Assembly (NCBI RefSeq): GCF_014191495.1
Contig: NZ_JACHWR010000003.1
Coordinates: 372,501 to 436,500 of the forward strand
Length of the DNA stretch: 64,000 bases
Direction: 5' to 3'
From: Nocardioides soli
GTDB taxonomy: Bacteria > Actinomycetota > Actinomycetes > Propionibacteriales > Nocardioidaceae
Below, one piece after another: positions 42,399-54,838 of the stretch (positions are counted from its first letter, which is position 1; every line of letters begins with the position of its first letter). The notes beneath the pieces were generated by a model. It did no database searches. It saw nothing but the letters and a program-made list of their open reading frames with translations, and was not told the DNA's origin. Both the position numbers and the translations under genes were made by a program.

Positions 42399-42425
42399 GC
42401 CGTCCCGTGAGGCGGAGAAGGAGGT
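42399..42425 (+). promoter_or_regulatory. PyrR-binding loop overlapping the pyrR ribosome binding site region
   Basis: The RNA at 42403-42413 reads UCCCGUGAGGC, fitting the PyrR anti-antiterminator consensus UCCNGNGAGGY. It is followed at once by AAGGAGGU (42418-42425), the ribosome binding site, 9 nt before the TTG start. No terminator is seen between, so regulation is probably translational, as described for Mycobacterium smegmatis: UMP-bound PyrR would block initiation. Confidence 0.82.
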
Positions 42426-42434
42426 CCGAGGCTC

Positions 42435-43001
42435 TTGCCTGCGCCCCCAGAGACCCAACGCGTCGTCCTCGACGCCGGTGACATCCAGCGGGCGTTGACC
42501 CGCATCTCCCACGAGATCCTCGAGCGCAACAAGGGCGCCGACGATCTCGTCCTCCTCGGCATCCCGAGCCGCGGCGTACCTCTCGCGAGGCGGATCGCCG
42601 AGCGGATCGCCGCCGTCGAGGGGTACGACGTGCCGGTCGGGTCGCTCGACGTGACCATGTACCGCGACGACCTGCGGATGAAGCCCGCCCGCGCGCTGCT
42701 GCCGACGGAGATCCCGCCGGAGGGCATCGACGACCGCACCGTGGTGCTGGTGGACGACGTGCTGTTCTCCGGCCGCACCATCCGGGCGGCGTTGGACGCG
42801 CTCAACGACATCGGCCGGCCGAAGGCGGTCCGGCTCGCGGTGCTGGTCGACCGCGGCCACCGCGAGCTGCCGATCCGTGCCGACTTCGTGGGCAAGAACC
42901 TGCCGACCTCGCTGGTGGAGCGGGTGAAGGTCACCCTCGCGGACGTCGACGACGCCGACGCCGTGACGATCCAGACCACGGGTCAGGAGGTGCCGGCGTG
43001 A
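42435..43001 (+). CDS. pyrR: Bifunctional pyr operon regulator / uracil phosphoribosyltransferase PyrR
   Basis: 188 residues. The PRPP motif VVLVDDVLFSGRTIRAALDAL is typical, as are ISHEILERNKGADDLVLLGI and VLVDRGHRELPIRADFVGKNLPTS. The start is TTG at 42435: it is the only start with a proper ribosome binding site (AAGGAGGT), and a weak start codon suits a regulated leader. The stop overlaps the pyrB GTG by 4 nt. Confidence 0.94.
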   Translation: MPAPPETQRVVLDAGDIQRALTRISHEILERNKGADDLVLLGIPSRGVPLARRIAERIAAVEGYDVPVGSLDVTMYRDDLRMKPARALLPTEIPPEGIDDRTVVLVDDVLFSGRTIRAALDALNDIGRPKAVRLAVLVDRGHRELPIRADFVGKNLPTSLVERVKVTLADVDDADAVTIQTTGQEVPA

Positions 43002-43954
43002 AGCGGCACCTGCTCAGCGCCGCCGACCTGAGCCGGGCCGACGCCGAACTGATCCTGAGCACCGCCGCCGAGCTCCGCGAGCTCGCGGACCGGCCGATCA
43101 AGAAGCTGCCCGCGCTGCGCGGCCGCACGGTGGTCAACCTCTTCTTCGAGGACTCCACCCGCACCCGCATCTCGTTCGAGGCCGCGGCCAAGCGGCTCTC
43201 CGCCGACGTGATCAACTTCGCCGCCAAGGGCTCGAGCCTGTCCAAGGGCGAGAGCCTCAAGGACACCGCGCTGACGCTCGAGGCGATGGGTGCCGACGCG
43301 GTCGTCGTGCGCCACGGCGCCAGCGGGGCCCCGCACCGGCTCGCGCACTCGGGCTGGGTCCGCTCCAGCGTCGTCAACGGGGGTGACGGCACCCACGAGC
43401 ACCCGACGCAGGCGCTGCTCGACGCGTTCACGATGAGCCGACACCTGGGGCAGGGCCAGGCCCGGAGCCTCGACGGACGGCGGATCGTGATCGTCGGCGA
43501 CGTGCTGCACAGCCGGGTGGCGCGCTCGAACGCGCTGCTGCTGCACACGCTCGGCGCCGAGGTCACCCTGGTCGCGCCGCCCACCCTGCTGCCGGTCGGC
43601 GTCGGGACCTGGCCGGTCGAGGTCTCCTACGACCTCGACGCGGCGCTCCCGAAGGCCGACGCCGTGATGATGCTGCGGGTCCAGCGGGAGCGGATGCACG
43701 GCGGGTTCTTCCCGACCGCGCGCGAGTACTCCCGCCGCTACGGCCTCGACGGCAAGCGGATGGCGACGCTCCAGGACCACACGATCGTGATGCACCCGGG
43801 TCCGATGGTCCGGGGCATGGAGATCACCGCGGACGTCGCCGACAGCGACCGGTCCGTCATCGTCGAGCAGGTCACCAACGGCGTCGCCGTGCGGATGGCC
43901 GTCCTGTACCTGCTGCTGGGCGGCAGCACCCCCGCCGTCGGAGGAGAAGAGTGA
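42998..43954 (+). CDS. pyrB: Aspartate carbamoyltransferase catalytic subunit
   Basis: 318 residues; joins carbamoyl phosphate to aspartate. The carbamoyl-phosphate motif FFEDSTRTRISFE and AKGSSLSKGESLKDT are present, as is HPTQALLDAFT and HPGPMVRG near the C-terminus. No pyrI regulatory subunit is seen. Start GTG in the pyrR stop. The gap to pyrC (43955-44030) contains a GAGCGAGCGGAGCGAGC repeat and no gene. Confidence 0.96.
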   Translation: MKRHLLSAADLSRADAELILSTAAELRELADRPIKKLPALRGRTVVNLFFEDSTRTRISFEAAAKRLSADVINFAAKGSSLSKGESLKDTALTLEAMGADAVVVRHGASGAPHRLAHSGWVRSSVVNGGDGTHEHPTQALLDAFTMSRHLGQGQARSLDGRRIVIVGDVLHSRVARSNALLLHTLGAEVTLVAPPTLLPVGVGTWPVEVSYDLDAALPKADAVMMLRVQRERMHGGFFPTAREYSRRYGLDGKRMATLQDHTIVMHPGPMVRGMEITADVADSDRSVIVEQVTNGVAVRMAVLYLLLGGSTPAVGGEE

Positions 43955-44030
43955 GCGAGCGGAGCGAGCTCATCGATCAATACAGCGCGCCATGTGCCTC
44001 ATGCGCGCACGGAGCGAAGCGAGTACGTGC
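43951..44030. repeat. GAGCGAGCGGAGCGAGC-type repeat between pyrB and pyrC
   Basis: GAGCGAGCGGAGCGAGC overlaps the pyrB stop (TGAGCGAGCGG) and a related CACGGAGCGAAGCGAG occurs just before the pyrC ATG; GCGCGCCATG and CATGCGCGC form an inverted pair between them. Such motifs are common short repeats of high-GC actinomycetes. Confidence 0.55.
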
Positions 44031-45314
44031 ATGAGCGAGTACCTGATCAAGAACGTCGCGGTCCTCGGCGGTACGCCGACCGACCTCCTGCTCCGCGACG
44101 GCGTCATCGCCGACCCGGCTGACGCCCCGGCGGACGCCGAGGTGATCGACGCGAGCGGCCTGATCGCGCTGCCCGGCCTGGTCGACCTGCACACCCATCT
44201 GCGCGAGCCGGGTCGTGAGGACGCCGAGACCGTCGAGACCGGCACCCGGGCCGCGGCCCTGGGCGGCTTCACGGCCGTGCACGCGATGGCGAACACCGAG
44301 CCGGTCGCCGACACGGCCGGTGTCGTCGAGCAGGTCTGGCGGCTGGGCCGCGAGGCGGGCTACTGCGATGTCTACCCGGTCGGCGCGGTCACGGTCGGCC
44401 TCGACGGCGAGCGGCTCGCCGAGCTGGGCGCGATGGCCGACTCGGCCGCCCGCGTGCGGGTCTTCTCCGACGACGGCAGGTGCGTGAGCGACGCGGTGCT
44501 GATGCGCCGCGCGCTGGAGTACGTCAAGGCCTTCGACGGCGTCGTCGCCCAGCACGCGCAGGAGCCGCGGCTGACCGTGGACGCCCAGATGAACGAGGGC
44601 GAGCTCTCCGGCCGGCTCGGGCTCGCCGGCTGGCCCGCGGTCGCCGAGGAGGCGATCATCGCCCGCGACGTGCTGCTGGCCCAGCACGTCGGCTCCCGGC
44701 TGCACGTCTGCCACGTCTCGACCAGCGGCTCGGTCGAGCTGATCCGCTGGGCCAAGGGCAAGGGCGTCGACGTGACGGCCGAGGCCTGCCCCCACCACCT
44801 GCTGCTCACCGACGAGCTCGCCGCGACGTACGACCCGATCTACAAGGTCAACCCGCCGCTGCGCTCGGCCGCCGACGTCGCCGCGCTGCAGGAGGGCCTG
44901 GCCGACGGCACCATCGACATCGTCGCGACCGACCACGCCCCGCACCCGCACGAGGACAAGGACTGCGAGTGGGCGGCCGCGGCGTTCGGGATGCTCGGGC
45001 TCGAGACGGCGCTGTCGATCGTGCAGCAGACCATGGTCGACCCCGGTCGCCTCGACTGGGCCGGCGTCGCCGAGCGGATGTCCTACGCCCCGGCCCGTAT
45101 CGGCCGGGTCTCCGACCGGCACGGCCGGCCGGTCCAGGTGGGCGAGCCCGCCAACGTGGTGCTCTACGACCCCGGCGCCCGCCGCACCATCGAGCCGTCG
45201 GAGTCGGCCAGCCTGAGCCGCAACACGCCGTACCGCGGCATGGAGCTGCCGGGCCGGGTGGTCGCGACGTTCCTGCGCGGCAAGGCGACCGTGCTCGACG
45301 GGAAGCTCGCATGA
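44031..45314 (+). CDS. pyrC: Dihydroorotase (class I)
   Basis: 427 residues; cyclises carbamoyl-aspartate to dihydroorotate. The zinc-binding motif is VDLHTHLREPGREDAET; later ligands are in CHVSTSGS, EACPHHL and ATDHAPH. The ATG at 44031 (MSEYLIKN) is chosen because the preceding 13 codons are repeat sequence. The stop TGA lies in GCATGAGCGC at the left end of a family D repeat pair that separates it from carA. Confidence 0.95.
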   Translation: MSEYLIKNVAVLGGTPTDLLLRDGVIADPADAPADAEVIDASGLIALPGLVDLHTHLREPGREDAETVETGTRAAALGGFTAVHAMANTEPVADTAGVVEQVWRLGREAGYCDVYPVGAVTVGLDGERLAELGAMADSAARVRVFSDDGRCVSDAVLMRRALEYVKAFDGVVAQHAQEPRLTVDAQMNEGELSGRLGLAGWPAVAEEAIIARDVLLAQHVGSRLHVCHVSTSGSVELIRWAKGKGVDVTAEACPHHLLLTDELAATYDPIYKVNPPLRSAADVAALQEGLADGTIDIVATDHAPHPHEDKDCEWAAAAFGMLGLETALSIVQQTMVDPGRLDWAGVAERMSYAPARIGRVSDRHGRPVQVGEPANVVLYDPGARRTIEPSESASLSRNTPYRGMELPGRVVATFLRGKATVLDGKLA

Positions 45315-45502
45315 GCGCGGTGATCGTCCGGGCAGCGGTGAGCAGGCAACCGTTCACGGTCGGCGTTCGGTTGCTGGCTCACCGCCGCACCGCGTCGGTG
45401 CCGGGCAGCGGTGAGCAGGCAACCGTTCAGGGTCGGGGTTCGGTTGCTGGCTCACCGCCGCCCCGCCCCGCCCAGGGCGTCGAGAGGGAGCTGGCATGAG
45501 CG
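45309..45502. repeat. Paired hairpin repeats (family D) between pyrC and carA, with a bridging 62-codon ORF
   Basis: Units at about 45332-45386 and 45405-45458 each pair GCGGTGAGCAGGCAACCG with CGGTTGCTGGCTCACCGC. GCATGAGCG is present at both ends. ATG 45311, overlapping the pyrC stop, opens 62 codons that end in TGA 45497-45499 overlapping the carA ATG. The left end GCATGAGCGCGGTG is identical to that of the aroK-aroB element. Confidence 0.85.
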
Positions 45503-46712
45503 GCGCGATCCTCGTCCTCGAGGACGGCCGCACCTTCCGGGGCGAGTCCTACGGCGCCGCGGGGGAGACCTTCGGCGAGGCGGTCTTCAACACCGGCATG
45601 ACCGGCTACCAGGAGACGCTGACCGACCCGTCGTACCACCGCCAGGTCGTGGTGATGACCGCGCCGCACATCGGCAACACCGGCGTCAACGACGAGGACC
45701 CGGAGAGCCGACGCATCTGGGTGGCCGGGTACGTCGTGCGCGACCCCGCCCGGCGGGTCTCCAACTGGCGCGCGACCCGGTCGCTCGACGACGAGCTGCG
45801 CGGCCAGGGCGTGGTCGGCATCTCCGGCATCGACACCCGGGCGCTGACCCGGCACCTGCGCGAGCGGGGCGCGATGCGGGTCGGCATCTCCTCGACCGAG
45901 ACCGACCCGGCGGCGCTGCTCGACCGGGTGCGTGCGTCGGGCGAGATGGCCGGCTCCGAGCTCGCCTCCGAGGTCTCGACGGGGGAGGCGTACGTCGTGC
46001 CCGCGATCGGACCGAAGCGGCTGACGGTCGCCGCGCTGGACCTCGGCATCAAGTCGATGACGCCGCACCGGCTGGCCGAGCGCGGCGTCGAGGTGCACGT
46101 GCTGCCCGCGACGGCGACGCTCGAGGAGATCACGGCGGTGAACCCCGACGGGCTCTTCTACTCCAACGGCCCCGGCGACCCCGCCGCGACCACCCACCAG
46201 GTCGAGGTGCTGCAGGGCGCGCTGGCCGAGGGGATCCCGTACTTCGGGATCTGCTTCGGCAACCAGCTCTTCGGTCGGGCCCTGGGCTTCGGCACCTACA
46301 AGCTCAAGTACGGCCACCGCGGCATCAACCAGCCCGTGCTGGACCGCACGACCGGCAAGACCGAGGTGACCGCGCACAACCACGGCTTCGCGGTCGATGC
46401 CCCGCTCGACGGGTCCACGACCACGCCGTACGGCGAGGCGAGCGTCAGCCACGTCTGCCTCAACGACGACGTGGTCGAGGGCCTCGAGCTCCGCGACGGG
46501 TCCGGGCGGCTCAAGGGCTTCTCGGTCCAGTACCACCCCGAGGCCGCCGCCGGACCGCACGACGCGGCGTACCTCTTCGACCGGTTCGTGGAGCTGCTGG
46601 GTGGTTTCGAGACAGGCGCTAGCGCGCCTTCCTCAACCACCGAACCGGTGGTTGAGGTGCGAGGAGCGCAAGCGACGAGCCTCGAAACCACCACAGACGG
46701 GAAGGACGCCTG

Positions 46713-46713
<1 letters not shown>
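45496..46713 (+). CDS. carA: Carbamoyl-phosphate synthase small (glutaminase) subunit
   Basis: 405 residues. The N-terminal CPSase domain starts AILVLEDGRTFRGESYGA; the class I glutamine amidotransferase has nucleophile Cys253 in FGICFGNQLFG and the His-Glu pair in YHPEAAAGPHD. It releases ammonia for CarB. The conserved protein ends at about FDRFVELL; residues 369-405 are encoded by a family C repeat (46601-46692) and look non-homologous to CarA. The stop shares a base with the carB ATG, so coupling is kept despite the insertion. Confidence 0.94.
46601..46692. repeat. Family C palindromic repeats inside the 3' end of carA
   Basis: Two hairpins: 46601-46640 (GTGGTTTCGAG ... CTCAACCAC) and 46646-46692 (CGGTGGTTGAGG ... 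CCTCGAAACCACC). The first is almost identical to 24868-24904. They are read in frame as part of carA. Confidence 0.9.
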
Positions 46714-51064
<4,351 letters not shown>

Positions 51065-51078
51065 GCACCCCGAGCGGC

Positions 51079-51876
51079 TCACCAGACGTGACGGTAGCCG
51101 TCGGCCATCCGCTTCAGGGCGGCGGCCGTCATCGGGCGCAGCTCGTCGTGACGGGAGGCGGCCGCGTGCACCTTCCACATCACGCTGATGTAGCCGACGA
51201 GCGGGAGCCGGAGCGGCGCCGTGGTGAGCGTCGCGAAGACCGGTGTCCGGCCCTCGGTGCTGATGAGCCCGTGGGGGGTGAGCAGGTCGATCCACGTGCT
51301 GACCGTCACCACGGCCCACCAGACGTAGCGGCCGTGCACGACGTCCCGGTTCGAGAAGTGCCCCAGCTCATGCCCGAGCAGCGCGAGCCGGCCCGGCCAG
51401 TCCAACGCCGCCCACAGCGGGGCGCCCACGACCAGACGGCGCTCGCGGAGCCCGCGTCGGCCCGCGAACGCGTTGATGTCCTCGGAGACGGCGACGTACG
51501 TCGGCGGCTGGGTGCCCAGCGCCTGCGCCACCTCGGCGAGCAGCGCCGTGAACGTCGGTGCGGCCTCCCCATCGACCTCGTGCAGCACCTCGTCCGAGCG
51601 CCTCGGGAGGAGCAGGGCCACCATCGGCAGCAGCGGCAGGACGCCGAGCGCCCGCTGCACCCAGTTGTCGCCCAGCAGCAGGAGCGCGCCGCCCGCGACG
51701 AGCAGGCAGAGCAGGGCGGCGTACACCGCCGTCGCCATCAGGTACGACGCGACCCGCGCCACCCGGCGGGCACGTCCGCCGGTCCCGACCAGCCGATCGA
51801 CCAGGCGCCGGTCGAGCTCGGACCCGATGCGGGCGTCGACGCGATCGCGGAACGAGTTGCCATCCACGCGCCGCAT
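51079..51876 (-). CDS. M48-family membrane metallopeptidase-like protein
   Basis: 265 residues from the ATG at 51876; longer forms would run into pyrF. Helices lie at about 36-60 and 72-88, with another after the active site. The zinc motif is GHELGHFSNRDVV, as in HtpX-like M48 enzymes. The usual third-ligand segment (E-x-x-AD) is not obvious; SRHDELRPMT is the closest, so activity is uncertain. It interrupts pyrD-pyrF and is transcribed against them. Function unknown; possibly membrane protein quality control. Confidence 0.75.
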   Translation of the reverse strand: MRRVDGNSFRDRVDARIGSELDRRLVDRLVGTGGRARRVARVASYLMATAVYAALLCLLVAGGALLLLGDNWVQRALGVLPLLPMVALLLPRRSDEVLHEVDGEAAPTFTALLAEVAQALGTQPPTYVAVSEDINAFAGRRGLRERRLVVGAPLWAALDWPGRLALLGHELGHFSNRDVVHGRYVWWAVVTVSTWIDLLTPHGLISTEGRTPVFATLTTAPLRLPLVGYISVMWKVHAAASRHDELRPMTAAALKRMADGYRHVW

Positions 51877-51922
51877 CGTAGGTTCGGCAGTGCCGTCTCC
51901 GGTGCCGAAGAGAGGAACTGAC

Positions 51923-52735
51923 ATGACCTTCGGATCTCGCCTCCACGCCGCCCAGGCCGACCGCGGGCCGTTCTGCGTCGGCATCGACCCGCACGCCGCC
52001 CTGCTGCGCGAGTGGGGGCTCGACGACGACGTCGCGGGGCTGGAGCGGTTCGCGCTGGGCGCCGTCGAGGCGGTCGCGCCCTACGCCTCGGTCGTCAAGC
52101 CGCAGTCGGCCTTCTACGAGCGGTTCGGCAGCCGGGGCATCGCGGTGCTCGAGCGGGTGATCGCGGAGTCCCGCGCGGCGGGGGCGCTCGTGCTGCTCGA
52201 CGTCAAGCGCGGCGACATCGGCTCGACCAGCCAGGCGTACGCCGACGCGTACCTCGACCCGAGCTCCCCGCTGGCGGTGGACGCGATCACGGTGAGCCCG
52301 TTCCTCGGCTTCGGCTCGCTCACCCCGGTCCTCGACACGGCGCGCACCCACGACGCCGGTGTGTTCGTGCTCGCGCTGACCTCGAACGTGGAGGGCCCCG
52401 AGGTGCAGCACGCTCGCACCGACGACGGTCGCACGGTGGCCGGTCGGGTCCTCGACCAGCTGCGCGAGCTCAACGAGGGCGCCGCGCCGCTCGGCTCGTT
52501 CGGCGCGGTGGTCGGGGCCACGATCGGGTCGACCGACGAGGACCTCGCCTTCAACGGCCCGATCCTGGCGCCGGGCTACGGCGCCCAGGGCGGCACGGCC
52601 GCCGACGTACGCCGCCTGTTCGGCAAGGCCGCCGCCGTGCTGCCGAGCTCCTCCCGCGAGGTGCTGCGGGCCGGCCCCGACCCCGCCGCGATGCGGGACC
52701 TCGTCCGCAGCACCAACGACGAGCTGCGGGGGTGA
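51923..52735 (+). CDS. pyrF: Orotidine 5'-phosphate decarboxylase (type 2)
   Basis: 270 residues; last step of UMP synthesis. The catalytic signature is LLDVKRGDIGSTSQAYADAYL (Asp-x-Lys-x-x-Asp), preceded by VKPQSAFYERFG, features of the longer type 2 enzymes of actinobacteria. The ATG at 51923 follows GAGAGGA. The stop overlaps a downstream GTG (GTGA). It does not directly follow pyrD, so it may have its own promoter. Confidence 0.95.
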   Translation: MTFGSRLHAAQADRGPFCVGIDPHAALLREWGLDDDVAGLERFALGAVEAVAPYASVVKPQSAFYERFGSRGIAVLERVIAESRAAGALVLLDVKRGDIGSTSQAYADAYLDPSSPLAVDAITVSPFLGFGSLTPVLDTARTHDAGVFVLALTSNVEGPEVQHARTDDGRTVAGRVLDQLRELNEGAAPLGSFGAVVGATIGSTDEDLAFNGPILAPGYGAQGGTAADVRRLFGKAAAVLPSSSREVLRAGPDPAAMRDLVRSTNDELRG

Positions 52736-53163
52736 GGGGACTCCTCGCACTCGCCCTCGCGGCCGCCCTGCTCATCGGCTGCGGGTCGGACCAGGACGCC
52801 TACTGCGACGCGGTCGCCGACCACCAGGAGGAGCTCAGCGAGACCCTCGGCGCCGGACACCCCGACGCCCTGCTCCGCGCGCTCGACGTCCTCCGCGACC
52901 TCACGGACGAGGCACCGTCGGACATCGCCGACGAGTGGCAGCAGGTCGTCGGCAGCATCGAGGGCCTCCGGCATGCGCTCGACGACGCCGGGGTCGACGC
53001 CTCGACGTACGACCCCGCGAAGCCGCCACCCGGCCTCACGAAGGCGCAGCAGCGGGCGATCGCGGATGCGGCCGGCCGCGTGGGCAGTGCGGAGACCGTG
53101 CAGGCGCTGCAGGAGCTCGACCAGCAGGCGCGCGACGTCTGCCACACCCCGCTGACGCTCTGA
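52732..53163 (+). CDS. Putative lipoprotein of unknown function
   Basis: 143 residues. GTG at 52732, overlapping the pyrF stop, starts a short lipoprotein signal with lipobox LIGC (Cys17). The mature part is helical and acidic, with Cys in DAYCDAVADHQEE and a final DVCHTPL that could form a disulfide. I recognise no family. Co-translation with pyrF is implied by the overlap, but a functional link is not. Confidence 0.8.
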   Translation: MRGLLALALAAALLIGCGSDQDAYCDAVADHQEELSETLGAGHPDALLRALDVLRDLTDEAPSDIADEWQQVVGSIEGLRHALDDAGVDASTYDPAKPPPGLTKAQQRAIADAAGRVGSAETVQALQELDQQARDVCHTPLTL

Positions 53164-53199
53164 GGATCCGCGCTGAGTCCGGACCACGGTCAGGCGACC

Positions 53200-53239
53200 C
53201 GAGCGCGACACGCCGGTCCGCCACGGCGTGTCGCGCTCG
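53200..53239. terminator. Diverged family B hairpin after the lipoprotein gene
   Basis: CGAGCGCGACACGCCG (53200-53215) pairs perfectly with CGGCGTGTCGCGCTCG (53224-53239). A further GGCGTGTCGTGCTCG half-copy follows at 53268. The gap 53164-53582 holds repeats and the mihF promoter; no gene was seen. Confidence 0.75.
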
Positions 53240-53277
53240 CCTTCCCTGACCGCCCCGCGCGGGCTCGGCGTGTCGTG

Positions 53278-53307
53278 CTCGTTTCCCCGGGCAGCCGGGG
53301 AAACGAG
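53278..53307. terminator. 13-bp perfect hairpin upstream of mihF
   Basis: CTCGTTTCCCCGG (53278-53290) pairs perfectly with CCGGGGAAACGAG (53295-53307) around a 4-base loop. It could terminate the pyrF transcript. Confidence 0.65.
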
Positions 53308-53495
53308 GAACTCCAACCCACCAGTGTCGTGCGTCGGAAGTTGTGGCACGGTTGGCGTGCTCAGGGTGCGTGCGCTGCCAGGCGCCGGAGCGCAGCCATA
53401 CCCGCTCGTCTCGCAAGCGACGGCAACGCAGCAGAGTGCATGCCGTGGGTGCGCGAAGCGCACCAGAACTTCTGACGCACGGCACTAGACCCCGA

Positions 53496-53525
53496 TTGCT
53501 GCCCGCGGACGGTTCTGACTAGATT
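53496..53525 (+). promoter_or_regulatory. Putative mihF promoter
   Basis: TTGCTG (53496-53501) and TAGATT (53520-53525) with an 18-nt spacer form one of the best sigma-70-type promoters in the window. The leader before the mihF GTG would be about 50 nt. Confidence 0.6.
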
Positions 53526-53582
53526 GAGCCACCTGCCGCCCAGCGGCAGCGCACCGACCACCGACTCAGAAGGACCACGCTC

Positions 53583-53903
53583 GTGGCTCTGCCTCCCCTC
53601 ACTCCCGAACAGCGCCAGGCGGCTCTCGACAAGGCCGCCGCATCCCGGAGGGAGCGGGCCGAGGTCAAGAACCGGCTGAAGAACTCGGGTGCCTCGATCT
53701 CCGAGGTCATCGAGGAGGGCCAGCGCAACGAGGTCATCGGCAAGATGAAGGTCGTCGACCTCCTCCAGTCGATGCCGGGGCTCGGCAAGGTCCGCGCCCG
53801 CCAGCTCATGGAGCGCCTCGGCATCGCCGAGAGTCGCCGGGTCCGCGGGCTGGGCACCAAGCAGGTCGCGGCGCTCGAAAAGGAGTTCGCCTCGCGTGAC
53901 TGA
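53583..53903 (+). CDS. mihF: Actinobacterial integration host factor mIHF
   Basis: 106 residues, nucleoid-associated DNA-bending protein. It begins ALPPLTPEQRQAALDKAA and contains the helix-two turns-helix segment LLQSMPGLGKVRARQLMERLGI that binds DNA; the C-terminal RRVRGLGTKQ supports it. The family is confined to actinobacteria, where it shapes the nucleoid and assists integrases. The GTG start fits homologues. It overlaps gmk by 8 nt. Confidence 0.95.
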   Translation: MALPPLTPEQRQAALDKAAASRRERAEVKNRLKNSGASISEVIEEGQRNEVIGKMKVVDLLQSMPGLGKVRARQLMERLGIAESRRVRGLGTKQVAALEKEFASRD

Positions 53904-54489
53904 CGAGGCGCCCGGCGACGCGGGCCGTTCGCGGCTCGTGGTGCTCGCCGGACCCACCGCCGTCGGCAAGGGCACCGTCGCCGCCGACGTACGCCGCCGC
54001 CACCCGGAGGTCTGGCTCTCGGTCTCGGCGACGACGCGCGCGCCGCGGCCGGGGGAGCAGGACGGCGTGCACTACTGGTTCGTCGACGATGTCCGGTTCG
54101 ACGAGATGATCGAGCGCGGCGAGCTGCTGGAGTGGGCCGTGGTCCACAAGGCCGCGCGCTACGGCACCCCCCGGCAGCCGGTCGAGGAGGCGCTCGCCGC
54201 CGGGCGGCCCGCCATGCTCGAGATCGATCTCCAGGGGGCCCGACAGGTCCGGGAGACGATGCCGGACGCGCTGTTCGTCTTCCTCAAGCCGCCGTCGTGG
54301 GAGGAGCTCGTACGCCGGCTCGTCGGGCGCGGCACGGAGACCGAGGAGGAGCGCGAGCGTCGGCTCGAGACCGCCCGGGAGGAGCTGGCCGCCGAAGCCG
54401 AGTTCGACGTGAGCATCGTCAACCACGAAGTTCACGCTGCCGCGGAGGAGTTGGTAGCCTTGATGACGCAATCCCCAACAGATCTGTGA
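53896..54489 (+). CDS. gmk: Guanylate kinase
   Basis: 197 residues; GMP to GDP. The P-loop is LAGPTAVGKGTV; VSATTRAPRPGEQDGVHYWFV, GELLEWAVVHKARYGTP-type region (EWAVVHKAARYGTP) and LEIDLQGARQVRE follow. The GTG at 53896 overlaps the mihF stop by 8 nt, and the protein starts a few residues before the P-loop region. It is followed by rpoZ after 9 nt. Confidence 0.95.
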   Translation: MTDEAPGDAGRSRLVVLAGPTAVGKGTVAADVRRRHPEVWLSVSATTRAPRPGEQDGVHYWFVDDVRFDEMIERGELLEWAVVHKAARYGTPRQPVEEALAAGRPAMLEIDLQGARQVRETMPDALFVFLKPPSWEELVRRLVGRGTETEEERERRLETAREELAAEAEFDVSIVNHEVHAAAEELVALMTQSPTDL

Positions 54490-54498
54490 GGCTTTAGC

Positions 54499-54825
54499 GT
54501 GTCTGCCCCCACCATCGCCGCCGAGGGTGTCACCAACCCCTCGATCGACGACCTGCTCTCCAAGACCGACAGCAAGTACAAGCTGGTCCTCTTCAGCGCC
54601 AAGCGCGCCCGGCAGATCAACGCCTACTACTCGCAGCTCGGCGAGGGCCTGCTCGAGTACGTCGGCCCGCTCGTGGACACCCACGTGCAGGAGAAGCCGC
54701 TCTCGATCGCGCTGCGCGAGATCAACGACGACCTGCTGATCTGCGAGGACATCGACCCCGCCGAGCTCGCCGCGGAGGAGGCCGCCAAGGCCGCCGCCGC
54801 TGATGCGGACCAGGCGAGCGAGTGA
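54499..54825 (+). CDS. rpoZ: RNA polymerase omega subunit
   Basis: 108 residues. The core NPSIDDLLSKTDSKYKLVLFSAKRARQINAYY is the omega signature (the YxLV...AKRARQI helix that wraps beta-prime), and KPLSIALREI follows. The C-terminal 20 residues are Ala/Glu-rich. GTG start at 54499. The mihF-gmk-rpoZ-coaBC-metK order matches mycobacteria. Confidence 0.95.
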   Translation: MSAPTIAAEGVTNPSIDDLLSKTDSKYKLVLFSAKRARQINAYYSQLGEGLLEYVGPLVDTHVQEKPLSIALREINDDLLICEDIDPAELAAEEAAKAAAADADQASE

Positions 54826-54838
54826 TCCGCCCGGTCCG

